From NCBI GenBank assembly GCA_031267075.1, contig JAIRZU010000053.1, positions 1 through 22,665 on the forward strand: DNA of 22,665 bases, in the 5' to 3' direction. This DNA is from Holosporales bacterium. GTDB lineage: Bacteria; Pseudomonadota; Alphaproteobacteria; RUG11792. This document shows, one piece after another, positions 1-7,417 of the stretch. Below the pieces are notes generated by a model. It was not told where the DNA came from and made no database searches. It saw only the letters and a list, made by a program, of their open reading frames with translations. The translations under genes and the position numbers were made by a program. Each line of letters opens with the position of its first letter. Position 1 is the first letter of the stretch.

Positions 1-1
1 A

Positions 2-166
2 CGTTTTGGGAACCAAAGTCGTAAAATGCACAGTCATGCGGGTTACGCAGCTGTAACGATGCCGTTCGGTCTCCAAAATAACACAAGCGGAGGGGTTAAA
101 TGTTCAAAACGCATTTTTAGTGCTACTTACACAACGACCTCTCTCCGCAAACAGAACCCATTTTAG
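2..166 (+). CDS. possible 3' end of a rightward gene (partial, unrecognised)
   Basis: A frame open from the first base of the window runs for 54 codons to a TAG at 164-166. The peptide ends in SLRKQNPF and contains the stretch SHAGYAAVTMPFG. I recognise no family. The arrangement would make it convergent with the secreted-protein gene that ends at 255. An open frame of this length can arise by chance, so this is only a candidate; the sequence left of the window would decide. The bases from 167 to 254 hold no gene I can see, only a 12-bp palindrome TTTTAGCTAAAA around 161-172 that overlaps the stop. Confidence 0.25.
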   Translation, partial: RFGNQSRKMHSHAGYAAVTMPFGLQNNTSGGVKCSKRIFSATYTTTSLRKQNPF

Positions 167-254
167 CTAAAACTGATCCCATGCTAAAGATACGACTTAG
201 GCATTCGAGCTGTGTGGACCCACCTGCCTCAGACTTCCGAACCTGGTAGTGCCT

Positions 255-1198
255 TTAGCTGCCGTAATGGACAGCAGTGGCCGGCACATCATACCAGAAG
301 TCAGCTGCATCCGGATTGTGGTATTGGATGAGGGCGGTGGATTGCTGATATGTTCCCTTTAGCGTTTGTGCTATGGTGTCGTCAAGGGCAGATGTGCACA
401 CTAGAACGCCATTTCCTAGTCCAGGCGCATTGCTTGGAGGATGCTTGAGATTTTGAAGGCGAGCTGGAACTGGCTGTACGGCGCCGGTCATCCCGACAGA
501 AGAGGCTGTGACGAGGGTTAGTTCCGTGACTGTGCCCCCCTCCCTCATTTTTTGTAGGATATATTTACGCGTAAGTTCAAGCTGTGCCTCCGTGGCTTCG
601 ACGCAATTATAGAAGGAGTCTGAGGATGTCTCGCTAAACTCTATGTAGGCGGCTTGGTTACCATACGCTGGATTAGAACTCCATCCTGCCCAGCTCCACA
701 CTGTAATAGGTTGCCCTGCGCCCGTAACCCCTCTCATCATAGTGTGAATGTTTTCCGTCCTCAGAGGGGCGCCGCCTTGATCAATCCTAGTCCAGCACTC
801 TCTCGCCCTCAACAGACCTACCACACCTTCCCCTTTTGCAATATCCCTCTGCATAATTTCTGCTATAGTCTCTCGCCATTCGTAGGGGATTGGGTTATTG
901 GTTGATAGCCACTCTATGCAGGGCAGGATAAGGGTGGCAGCTTGCAATATGTTTAGGCGAGCAGTGAGTGCCTGAGCCGTAACATCTACATGCTCATTCA
1001 CTGCCTTCGTTATGCGTTGTTCCGTATCGGTTAGTTCTTCATGGAGTGCCCCAAGCCTTCCAAACACTGTACCCACTTGAGGTACTGCCCTGCTAACTAC
1101 AGGAGTTTCATCCTCTCTCTCTCTCTCTCTCTAGAACTCCAGGCCTCACAGGCTATTATCCCTAGCGTTAGGGTTAACGTTATAAGTTTGCTTTTCAT
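255..1198 (-). CDS. phase-variable predicted lipoprotein, frame currently OFF at (AG)10
   Basis: Reading left from ATG 1196-1198, the gene encodes MKSKLITLTLTLGIIAC, a lipoprotein-type signal peptide with lipobox IIAC (Cys17), then EAWSS and an Arg-Glu run encoded by ten AG units (1113-1132). With ten units the frame runs into TAG at 1097-1099 after MKLL, giving a 33-residue product. One unit fewer joins the signal peptide to an open frame that continues through DETPVVSRAVPQ and a further 273 codons to 255, giving about 313 aa. That body has no family I recognise: it is soluble-looking, with Trp-rich parts (TVWSWAGWSS) and no further membrane segment. A GTG at 1074-1076 opens the body but has no convincing ribosome site. 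Its promoter, ribosome site and signal peptide are near-identical to those of the gene at 2845-3909. A decayed gene or a sequencing slip are the alternatives. Confidence 0.75.
1113..1132 (-). repeat. (AG)10 microsatellite, putative phase switch (OFF)
   Basis: Ten perfect CT units on the + strand, read as AG on the coding strand, lie directly behind the signal-peptide codons. Frame arithmetic: TCT followed by 20 bases leaves the downstream frame two bases out. Six, nine or twelve units would restore it. Dinucleotide tracts of this length are prone to slipped-strand mispairing. Confidence 0.85.
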
Positions 1199-1538
1199 GT
1201 GTTTCCTCCCCTTAGAGGATAAAGATCCTATAAGTATGCTAGCATGGGAAGGGTTGCTAAAAGGTTAACGGATGAAAGTTTTTTGCACATGGGCGTAAAA
1301 ATAATTTGCCTCTCAGAACGACGTCTATGTACCATAAATATGTGAGAGGTTTATTAAGGTGGGGTGTCCTTCACGAAGCTAGCCTCCTCAGCAAAACGAC
1401 AGATTAAATAACATGGGGCTTGGAACCTTGTAATAATCTTATCGATATTGCATGCAAATTTCAATTTAATTTTGATTGACACATTGAGACACATAAAGCT
1501 ACAATCGAGGCCTGTGCTTAGAGGCAGTTTCTGAAAGT
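1199..1538. promoter_or_regulatory. divergent intergenic region: promoters of the OFF lipoprotein gene and the MFS gene
   Basis: No gene is visible in this 340-base stretch. On the minus strand, the block next to ATG 1198 (1199-1269) carries the ribosome site GGGGAGGAAAC and a 21-bp element (1249-1269, starting GTTAAC on the coding strand) shared with the other AG-tract genes. Positions 1285-1308 are a 24-bp perfect inverted copy of 16334-16357. A 7-bp inverted repeat (CCTCTCA at 1309-1315, TGAGAGG at 1343-1349) follows. The MFS promoter lies at its right end. Confidence 0.6.
1476..1505 (+). promoter_or_regulatory. sigma70-type promoter of the MFS gene
   Basis: TTGACA at 1476-1481 and TACAAT at 1500-1505 are separated by 18 bases. 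Transcription would start near 1512, leaving a leader of about 33 bases before ATG 1545. This is the best match to a consensus promoter in the window. Confidence 0.65.
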
Positions 1539-1544
1539 GTGCGC

Positions 1545-2804
1545 ATGGTAAAATACAACAAGGCAGTTGTCGTCGGCCATTTTGTTGTAAGTTTCGATAA
1601 CGTTGTGAATGGATTTTTGGCTGTTGTTATGGCACCGCTGTTCTTCGGAGCTACGAACGATCCGATTATACAGTTGTTATCCTCGTATGCAGCGTACGCG
1701 GCACTATTCATATCCGGCCCAATTGGGGCGGTTACCTTCGGCAGGATGGGCGACATAATGGGGCGGAAGAAGGCCTTACTCATAAGCATTATGGGGATCG
1801 GAGTTCCGGTGGTTTCCATCGGGATACTCCCTACGTATAGTACCATAGGTATAGCGGCGCCGCTGATACTAATATCCCTCAGGCTCGTGCAGGGAGTTTT
1901 CAAGGGGGCAGAGTTCGCAGGAGTCCTGATACACAACCATGAAACAGGAAACAACAAAACTAGCTCATCGGCAAATGTAGTGTCTATAGGTTGCTTTGGC
2001 GGCTGTGTCGCAGCCGTTACATGCTGGATGGTTCTTCATGAAAGTATGCCTGTTTGGGCGTGGCGCATTCCATTTATAGTAGGTGGGCTGCTAGCGTTTG
2101 GTACTTTCTGCTTGAGGATTAGAATCCCAGAAACGGACGACTACATAAGAATCTTGAGCAAGCAAAAGATTTCTAGAACTCCGATTAAGGACCTGATGCG
2201 GCACCACAGGATGGAGACGATTTCTGGAATCGCTGTTGGGGCGACGTACACGACATTCGCATACTCATCCATGATCTTCGGGAATCGGCTGTTTCAGCAG
2301 GCCGGATATACGGCATCTCAGAGCATGCTATTCAGTATGTGTGATCTGCTCTGGATATCTATATCGATATCAATCTGCGGGAAGATCGCTGATAGGATCG
2401 GCGTGCTGAGGCAGATAAAATATGGAACGATCATCCTAATGATTACTGCCGTGCCGGTTTGCTCACTCATAAGCGGCCAGTTAACGCTGGTGAGGATATA
2501 CGCATACATGATAATTGTCTCCTTTCTCGGGGCATTGCTGGCGAGCTGTTTCGCTGCGTACGTCTTGAAGCTCTTCCCGCCAACATGCCGCTATTCCGGA
2601 TTTTCAGTAACCGACTCTCTTGGAGCTATAATAGGTGGATTTACGCCATTCATGATGTTGCTGTTTTCCTCGCTCTGCGGTAGTAATATCGGGTGCGCCA
2701 TCTGGCTCTACATAGTGACTCTCCCAACATTCATCCTAGTTAGCATAATGCACAAAATCGCAGAACGCCGTGGCCTATTTAATGCGAAGAAAGCAACCGC
2801 GTAG
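1545..2804 (+). CDS. MFS transporter, metabolite:H+ symporter (ProP-like)
   Basis: This is a 419-aa inner-membrane protein with about 12 hydrophobic segments. It shows the MFS loop 2-3 signature GRMGDIMGRKKAL (about residues 66-78), RLVQGVFKGAEFAGV and VWAWRIPFIVGG, all typical of the metabolite:H+ symporter branch that includes ProP, KgtP and ShiA. Related symporters occur in several copies in Rickettsiales and import proline, betaine or organic acids; the substrate here cannot be read from sequence. ATG 1545 is preferred because GAAAG lies 7 bases upstream. GTG 1539 would add two residues. The gene has its own promoter and converges with the secreted-protein gene ending at 2845, leaving only 40 bases between them. 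Confidence 0.9.
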   Translation: MVKYNKAVVVGHFVVSFDNVVNGFLAVVMAPLFFGATNDPIIQLLSSYAAYAALFISGPIGAVTFGRMGDIMGRKKALLISIMGIGVPVVSIGILPTYSTIGIAAPLILISLRLVQGVFKGAEFAGVLIHNHETGNNKTSSSANVVSIGCFGGCVAAVTCWMVLHESMPVWAWRIPFIVGGLLAFGTFCLRIRIPETDDYIRILSKQKISRTPIKDLMRHHRMETISGIAVGATYTTFAYSSMIFGNRLFQQAGYTASQSMLFSMCDLLWISISISICGKIADRIGVLRQIKYGTIILMITAVPVCSLISGQLTLVRIYAYMIIVSFLGALLASCFAAYVLKLFPPTCRYSGFSVTDSLGAIIGGFTPFMMLLFSSLCGSNIGCAIWLYIVTLPTFILVSIMHKIAERRGLFNAKKATA

Positions 2805-2844
2805 GTAGGGGTAGGTTAGGGTGTTGCTCTAGTAGAGTATGCGG

Positions 2845-3909
2845 TCATTCATAGTTGAGCTGCGGCTCTTCACCGGGTATTTTAAGGTGTACCGCAATGT
2901 GTATCTGCGACACAGTAAGGGGGGCGTTGTACCACTCGGCGTAGTCGACAGTATCGATTTCTGGTAGTCCATAACCGTACATTGGGATTTTGAGAGGTAG
3001 GCCCTGGCGTTGATATCCGGGTGGTGGGGTTAGTATGTCTCCGCAGTAGCTGACCCGGAGACGGACAGGCACTCTTTCTACGGTTACGGGTCCTAGGAGT
3101 GAGCTGATAGCGCGTTCTAGTAGCTCGTCAGCTTCGTCGTCATACAGCGTGAGTTTGGGTTCGGAGATGTGGTGCATTATGCAGTGGCTCGTAGCAGGAG
3201 GTGATGGTGTCTGTTTTAAGTAGCACCAGGTTGGGGCACTCTCCGGGGAATGTACGTCAGGGTGGCCACAGCGCAGTGTTAGTGTGTTCGGTACTGCATG
3301 CTCCCTGTAGTATAGTGTTCTGGTCGAGAGTATGTTAACTGCAGTGCCATCAGCTGGAAAGAGTGCCGATAGCCATCTGAAGTGCACTATGGCAGCAGCC
3401 ATAGCTCTTAAGGCGGACGAGGGGAGGTGGTTGTACGTGTGGTGGTATACCTCGGCCTGCGCAACAGCTAGCATGGTTGCTGTTCCTATAGACCAGTGCA
3501 TGCCGGTTGGGACCTGCACTGTATAGTCGTCTATGGGGGCATACGGTACACCGACTAATTGCCTGGCTGCTGCCGTACAATTTCTAATCTGCCTGATTCT
3601 GTTCCTGGTGTCCTCGGTAGCTTGAAATAGCGTCACTGCGTCCGTCGTTCTCGGTGAATCTGGGTTTGCTCCCGTGCCGCCTTCGTCCTCATTTCCAGCG
3701 TCACCACTCTCTCCGCTAAGCGCGCTAATCAGCTCGGCTAGCTCGCTCTCTAACGCCTCCGTCTCTCCCATTAGTTCCTTATTCTCCTGGATCAACGTCC
3801 TAGGTATTCCTCCCCTACTTACAACTAAGCTCTCTCTCTCTCTAGAACTCCAGGCCTCACAGGCTATTAGTCCCAGTATGAGTGTTGATGTTACGAGTTT
3901 GCTTTTCAT
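2845..3909 (-). CDS. predicted lipoprotein with AG-tract switch, frame ON
   Basis: A 354-aa protein begins MKSKLVTSTLILGLIAC, a lipoprotein signal peptide with lipobox LIAC (Cys17), followed by EAWSSRERESLV, in which the Arg-Glu repeats are encoded by seven AG units. Residues 40-70 are acidic and helical (ENKELMGETEALESELAEL), followed by a Gly/Asp/Glu linker (GNEDEGGTGANPDS) and a Cys-containing C-terminal part. No family is recognised. The 5' end, from the upstream element through the AG tract, is nearly identical to that of the gene at 255-1198, while the mature proteins do not resemble each other. It lies 114 bases downstream of hisS on the same strand but carries its own upstream block (3910-3980), so it is probably transcribed separately. 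Export to the cell surface is inferred. Confidence 0.8.
   Translation of the reverse strand: MKSKLVTSTLILGLIACEAWSSRERESLVVSRGGIPRTLIQENKELMGETEALESELAELISALSGESGDAGNEDEGGTGANPDSPRTTDAVTLFQATEDTRNRIRQIRNCTAAARQLVGVPYAPIDDYTVQVPTGMHWSIGTATMLAVAQAEVYHHTYNHLPSSALRAMAAAIVHFRWLSALFPADGTAVNILSTRTLYYREHAVPNTLTLRCGHPDVHSPESAPTWCYLKQTPSPPATSHCIMHHISEPKLTLYDDEADELLERAISSLLGPVTVERVPVRLRVSYCGDILTPPPGYQRQGLPLKIPMYGYGLPEIDTVDYAEWYNAPLTVSQIHIAVHLKIPGEEPQLNYE
3830..3843 (-). repeat. (AG)7 microsatellite, putative phase switch (ON)
   Basis: Seven perfect AG units on the coding strand sit directly behind the signal-peptide codons. With seven units the reading frame is continuous (RERESLVVSR). Four, seven or ten units would be in frame; a gain or loss of a single unit would truncate the protein. 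Confidence 0.85.
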
Positions 3910-3980
3910 GTGTTTCCTCCCCTTAGAGGATAAAGATTCTATAAGTAGGTTAGCATGAGAAGGGTTAAAAAATAGTTAAC
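3910..3980 (-). promoter_or_regulatory. shared upstream block of the AG-tract genes, with ribosome site
   Basis: On the coding strand the block contains TTTCATCC followed by a 21-bp element at 3960-3980 (GTTAAC, T-rich centre, TTAACCCTT) that is identical to 11390-11410. After it come a TATAGA-like -10 candidate (3938-3943) and the strong ribosome site AAGGGGAGGAAACAC before ATG 3909. The -35/-10 assignment is uncertain (19-base spacer). Confidence 0.5.
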
Positions 3981-4023
3981 GGATGAAATTATTTTGGGAG
4001 AGTGAAGATATTTTTTCGGCAGC

Positions 4024-5280
4024 CTAGCTCAGTATATTCTTCACGAACTGGGCGACGTCGTTGCTGCTTATCGAGCGTGATTTTTGTTCTGGTTCGGTGG
4101 TGTTCATGAACTTGATGGTTACTGTGTCGCTGGCCTTTTCCTCTTCTCCGATAATCAGGGCGAGCTCGCATTTGAGCTTGCTTGCGGTTTTCATCTTCTT
4201 CCCCATGTTGCCATAGTGTATGAATTCCGCGGAGATGCCGTTACTGTGCAGTAGCCTGAATAAAGAGAAAGCGCTGTCGTTCTCCTCGTCGCTTACAGGA
4301 ATCACTGCTACTGTGCGCCGCGATACATTGAAGCGTTCATCGTCCAGAAGAAGCATCAGTCTTTCAATTCCAAATGCGAAGCCGACACCCGAAACATCCG
4401 GCCCTCCGAACATATTGAGGAGCTTATCATACCGTCCACCTCCACCGATCGACTCCATAAATTGGCCTGCTGTTGATTTGAATTCGAAGGCGGTGTGGGT
4501 GTAGTAATCCAGGCCTCTCACCAGGAAATTATTGATCTCGTAGTTTAGGCCGTATGCACTTAGCAGTTCGCACACCTTGCAGAAATAGGAGCCAGCTTCC
4601 TTAGTGAAGTAGTCAGTGATGATAGGGGCCATCGAGCAGATTTCTCTATCGCCCTGATCCTTCGAGTCTAGGATTCTCAGGGGGTTCTTCGCTAGGCGCA
4701 CCTGAGAGTCAGGAGATAGGCTTTTCTCATGTCTCGAGAAGTATTTTACTATCGCCTTCGTGTAAGCCTCCATCGTCTCGGTATCCCCCAGCGAATTTAC
4801 AAGGATCTCGAAACCAAATATGCCGATGACGTTTAGAATCTCAGCTGCCATTGCAATTACTGTGGCATCGACGTATGGGCTTTTCTCGCCTATGTGCTCA
4901 CACCCAAATTGCCTGAACTGCCTGAACCTACCCTTCTGCGGTCTGTCGTATCTGAACATTTCTCCACAATACATCAGCCTCACGGGGAGGGTCTGAATGA
5001 GGGATTCAGTCACTACTGCTCTGATTACTCCGGCAGTCCCTTCAGGCCTTAGTGTGATTGACTCGCCACCTCTATCTACGAAGGTGTACATCTCCTTTGA
5101 GACTACGTCGGTGTCGTCCCCGATGGCCCTTTGGAATACGGAGGAGTACTCAACCATTGGAGTGCTGATCTCGCTGTAGCCGTACCTACTGCATACCGAC
5201 ATAGCCTTCGCCCGTATGTATTCGTACTTGCTGCTTTCTATGCCGTACAGATCCTTCATTCCACGGACTGGCCTGAACAT
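4024..5280 (-). CDS. hisS: histidine--tRNA ligase
   Basis: A 418-aa class II aminoacyl-tRNA synthetase that charges tRNA-His in the cytoplasm. Visible features are the N-terminal RPVRGMKDLYG, the ATP-binding region LRPEGTAGVIRA (about 78-89), motif 2 with RYDRPQKGRFRQFRQ (110-124), the histidine-specific RGLDYYTHT (255-263), the GGGGRYDKLL segment and motif 3 GFAFGIERL (300-308), followed by a C-terminal anticodon-binding domain. Length is normal. ATG 5280 lies 7 bases after the comEC stop, and the AGG of its ribosome site overlaps that stop codon, so the two genes form a tight operon and are probably translationally coupled. Confidence 0.97.
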   Translation of the reverse strand: MFRPVRGMKDLYGIESSKYEYIRAKAMSVCSRYGYSEISTPMVEYSSVFQRAIGDDTDVVSKEMYTFVDRGGESITLRPEGTAGVIRAVVTESLIQTLPVRLMYCGEMFRYDRPQKGRFRQFRQFGCEHIGEKSPYVDATVIAMAAEILNVIGIFGFEILVNSLGDTETMEAYTKAIVKYFSRHEKSLSPDSQVRLAKNPLRILDSKDQGDREICSMAPIITDYFTKEAGSYFCKVCELLSAYGLNYEINNFLVRGLDYYTHTAFEFKSTAGQFMESIGGGGRYDKLLNMFGGPDVSGVGFAFGIERLMLLLDDERFNVSRRTVAVIPVSDEENDSAFSLFRLLHSNGISAEFIHYGNMGKKMKTASKLKCELALIIGEEEKASDTVTIKFMNTTEPEQKSRSISSNDVAQFVKNILS

Positions 5281-5287
5281 ACGTTAC

Positions 5288-7252
5288 CTACTGGGATGTC
5301 GTATCAGATGCTGTGAGCTCAGTATACCATGTTACCGCTTCCTGCGATACATGATTATCCACCTTCGTAAAATGCGCTGGGCAGTATGGGTGTTTCTGGA
5401 CGGCCAACTGCATTACCTTCCCGGACCTGGTCCAGATGTAGAGCCCACGCTCGTATGTAGCATCTGGTAGCTCGTCGTAATTCACCTTAGTCGGCTTCCC
5501 GCTGAGGCCTAAATTATTCTGGACCGATAGGACTTGAAGCCGACTCTTCTGTAGGGAGGTCGCGAAGAACTTCCCACCTTTCACAAAGCATACGACACCA
5601 GAATTCGGTGGAATCACAACGTCTGGACGGCCCTCGAATATCCACATCAATGTCCCAAGCATGCAGATGCTAGCTCCGATGTACTTGTGTCTAATATGCA
5701 ACAGTGACAGGATAATTCCCCCTGTCATAATTGTGTAGATTGATACGAGAGATGGCGAGCATATCGTGATCACTGAGCCTGGTAATGACGATATGTAGCC
5801 GAGGACGTCTGTGAGCCACGTCAGGACCATCTTCAAAATTATGATGAAAAAATCTGTACACAAACATGCGATGAATGATATCATTGCAAGAGGCATTACG
5901 ATGAAGCTGATTGCTGGAATCGCGATAATGTTGCCGAGCAAACTCACTAAGCTGAACCTATTGAATGTCGCAACAGATATCGGGAAGGTTGCTACTGACG
6001 CTATCGTTGTCGTTAGTGCTGATGATGCCACGTAGAAGATGATCTTCTCAACCGCTGTCTTGCAGCCAATCATGAATTCGTGAATCTTTTCGCGGAGCAC
6101 TTCATACGATGCGATGATCGCTACCACCGCAGAGAATGATAATTGGAAGCTTACCAAAAACAGCGAACCTGGATCAAACAGCAGTATGGCAAAGGCGGCG
6201 AATGCAACGCTCCTAAGAGATATTGCCTTCCGCCCAAAGAACGTGCTTATTAGGAATACGGTTGTCATTATGAATGCCCGGATTGCCGATGGAGATGCCC
6301 CAGATATCTTGAGGTAGAAGAAGGTGATTAAGACTGTCAGTATGGCGGAGATCCTTCTTGGATCAACTGCTGGGAACGACATGCAAGTGTACTGCACGAT
6401 CTTGTAGAGAGTGAGGAATACTATCGAGGCTACGATCGACATATGTAGCCCTGAGATCGCGAGAATATGAGCCGTTCCGGAGTTTATGTATTTGTCACGA
6501 ATGTCCGGGGCGACAGATGATTTATCTCCCGTAAAGAGGGCACTCGCTATTCCACCTGCCATCGGTCCCATTTTTTCTATGATGCGTTTTGTGATCGCAC
6601 GCCGCAGGTACGAGAAAACGTCGGTCTTTCCAGGACTGTCAGGTTTCTTGATGACGTAATACACTATCCCAGTCGCATCGAGTTTAACGAGGGAGTTGTA
6701 CTGCCTCTGGTCGAAGGAGCTCGGGATTGCCGCAAGCTTATATGGATTGATCTTCCCTTTAACTTTCACGATGTCATTTGGCTCAATCGACTGAAGCGAA
6801 CGGACAGAGCAAGTCATCTTTGCGGTCTTTATGAATTTCAGTTCTGGAGCAGATGGGAACTTTATATCATCCAGTGTGATGCGCTGCATGTTCTTCATAG
6901 TCGGATGGGTCTCATCTATGAACTTGACGGTCGCTGTGAACTCGGCGGCATCTACATCCTCCATCACAAACTGCTTCTTCGCTAGGAGGGTAGTTTCGAG
7001 TAGCCCGCCAGTCTGTACCACATAAAATCCAACAGAGAAAATCAGTACCAGAAACGCAGCGACTCGCGATACCTCATGTAGCAGGACGAAGGCCAGCAGC
7101 GCAAATGCGATAAAGACAAGCAATGTAGGTAATCGGCCAATAGGATAAAACACCCCAAAGATTATGCCGAAGCCCAGAATCACTGGAGCAAATAACGGAG
7201 TGCGGCTGCTTCCAAGGATGAGATTATCGAGGATAGCCAGACGGTTCAGCAC
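5288..7252 (-). CDS. comEC: ComEC/Rec2-family competence DNA channel
   Basis: A 654-aa polytopic inner-membrane protein. An N-terminal hydrophobic block (about 17-80) is followed by a soluble OB-like/DUF4131 region (about 85-210) and then the Competence domain with its hallmark SGTAHILAISGLHMSIV (258-274) and many membrane segments up to about residue 530. The C terminus (about 545-654) is short, with no HxHxDH metallo-beta-lactamase domain, as is usual for many alphaproteobacterial members. ComEC moves single-stranded DNA across the inner membrane during transformation; no other competence gene is present here. The start is a GTG (7250-7252) with a weak ribosome site, and the upstream frame closes at 7277-7279. 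A TATAAT -10 box (7283-7288, minus strand) lies just upstream. It is co-transcribed with hisS. Confidence 0.93.
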   Translation of the reverse strand: MLNRLAILDNLILGSSRTPLFAPVILGFGIIFGVFYPIGRLPTLLVFIAFALLAFVLLHEVSRVAAFLVLIFSVGFYVVQTGGLLETTLLAKKQFVMEDVDAAEFTATVKFIDETHPTMKNMQRITLDDIKFPSAPELKFIKTAKMTCSVRSLQSIEPNDIVKVKGKINPYKLAAIPSSFDQRQYNSLVKLDATGIVYYVIKKPDSPGKTDVFSYLRRAITKRIIEKMGPMAGGIASALFTGDKSSVAPDIRDKYINSGTAHILAISGLHMSIVASIVFLTLYKIVQYTCMSFPAVDPRRISAILTVLITFFYLKISGASPSAIRAFIMTTVFLISTFFGRKAISLRSVAFAAFAILLFDPGSLFLVSFQLSFSAVVAIIASYEVLREKIHEFMIGCKTAVEKIIFYVASSALTTTIASVATFPISVATFNRFSLVSLLGNIIAIPAISFIVMPLAMISFIACLCTDFFIIILKMVLTWLTDVLGYISSLPGSVITICSPSLVSIYTIMTGGIILSLLHIRHKYIGASICMLGTLMWIFEGRPDVVIPPNSGVVCFVKGGKFFATSLQKSRLQVLSVQNNLGLSGKPTKVNYDELPDATYERGLYIWTRSGKVMQLAVQKHPYCPAHFTKVDNHVSQEAVTWYTELTASDTTSQ

Positions 7253-7282
7253 GCACAGATCAACATTAAAACCAAGCTACAG

Positions 7283-7288
7283 ATTATA
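7283..7288 (-). promoter_or_regulatory. -10 box for comEC-hisS
   Basis: On the minus strand these bases read TATAAT, about 30 bases before the GTG start of comEC. No good -35 box is found at 16-18 bases. The GGAGGT at 7295-7300 would lie upstream of the transcript start, so it is not a ribosome site for comEC. Confidence 0.4.
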
Positions 7289-7341
7289 GGTTACACCTCC
7301 ACAAGGTCTACGTGGTAGTGAAAAAACGCCCAACTTCGCCC

Positions 7342-7370
7342 TTGCATATTCGTAAGTGGGATTGTAGTAT
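7342..7370 (+). promoter_or_regulatory. promoter candidate of the coiled-coil protein gene
   Basis: TTGCAT (7342-7347) and TAGTAT (7365-7370) are 17 bases apart; an overlapping TATAAA sits at 7368-7373. A 12-bp palindrome TTATAGCTATAA follows at 7375-7386, in the expected start region, and could be an operator. The ribosome site GGAAGG is at 7401-7406 before ATG 7418. Confidence 0.45.
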
Positions 7371-7417
7371 AAAATTATAGCTATAAATATTAGCTGAATA
7401 GGAAGGAAACAAAATAT

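Noticed and set aside
1..254. Possible RNA gene (RNase P, tmRNA or SRP RNA), because ACAGAACCC and a GGTTCGGAAG-like stretch occur
   Set aside because: The other universally conserved segments of these RNAs are absent on both strands, and the motifs are too short to stand alone.
255..1076. Independent 273-aa gene starting at GTG 1076
   Set aside because: No ribosome site; the frame continues upstream into the AG tract and would join the signal peptide after a one-unit slip.
2799..2823. TTAGGG/GGTAGG telomere-like string after the MFS gene
   Set aside because: Only irregular short G-rich units over about 25 bases; no repeat array.
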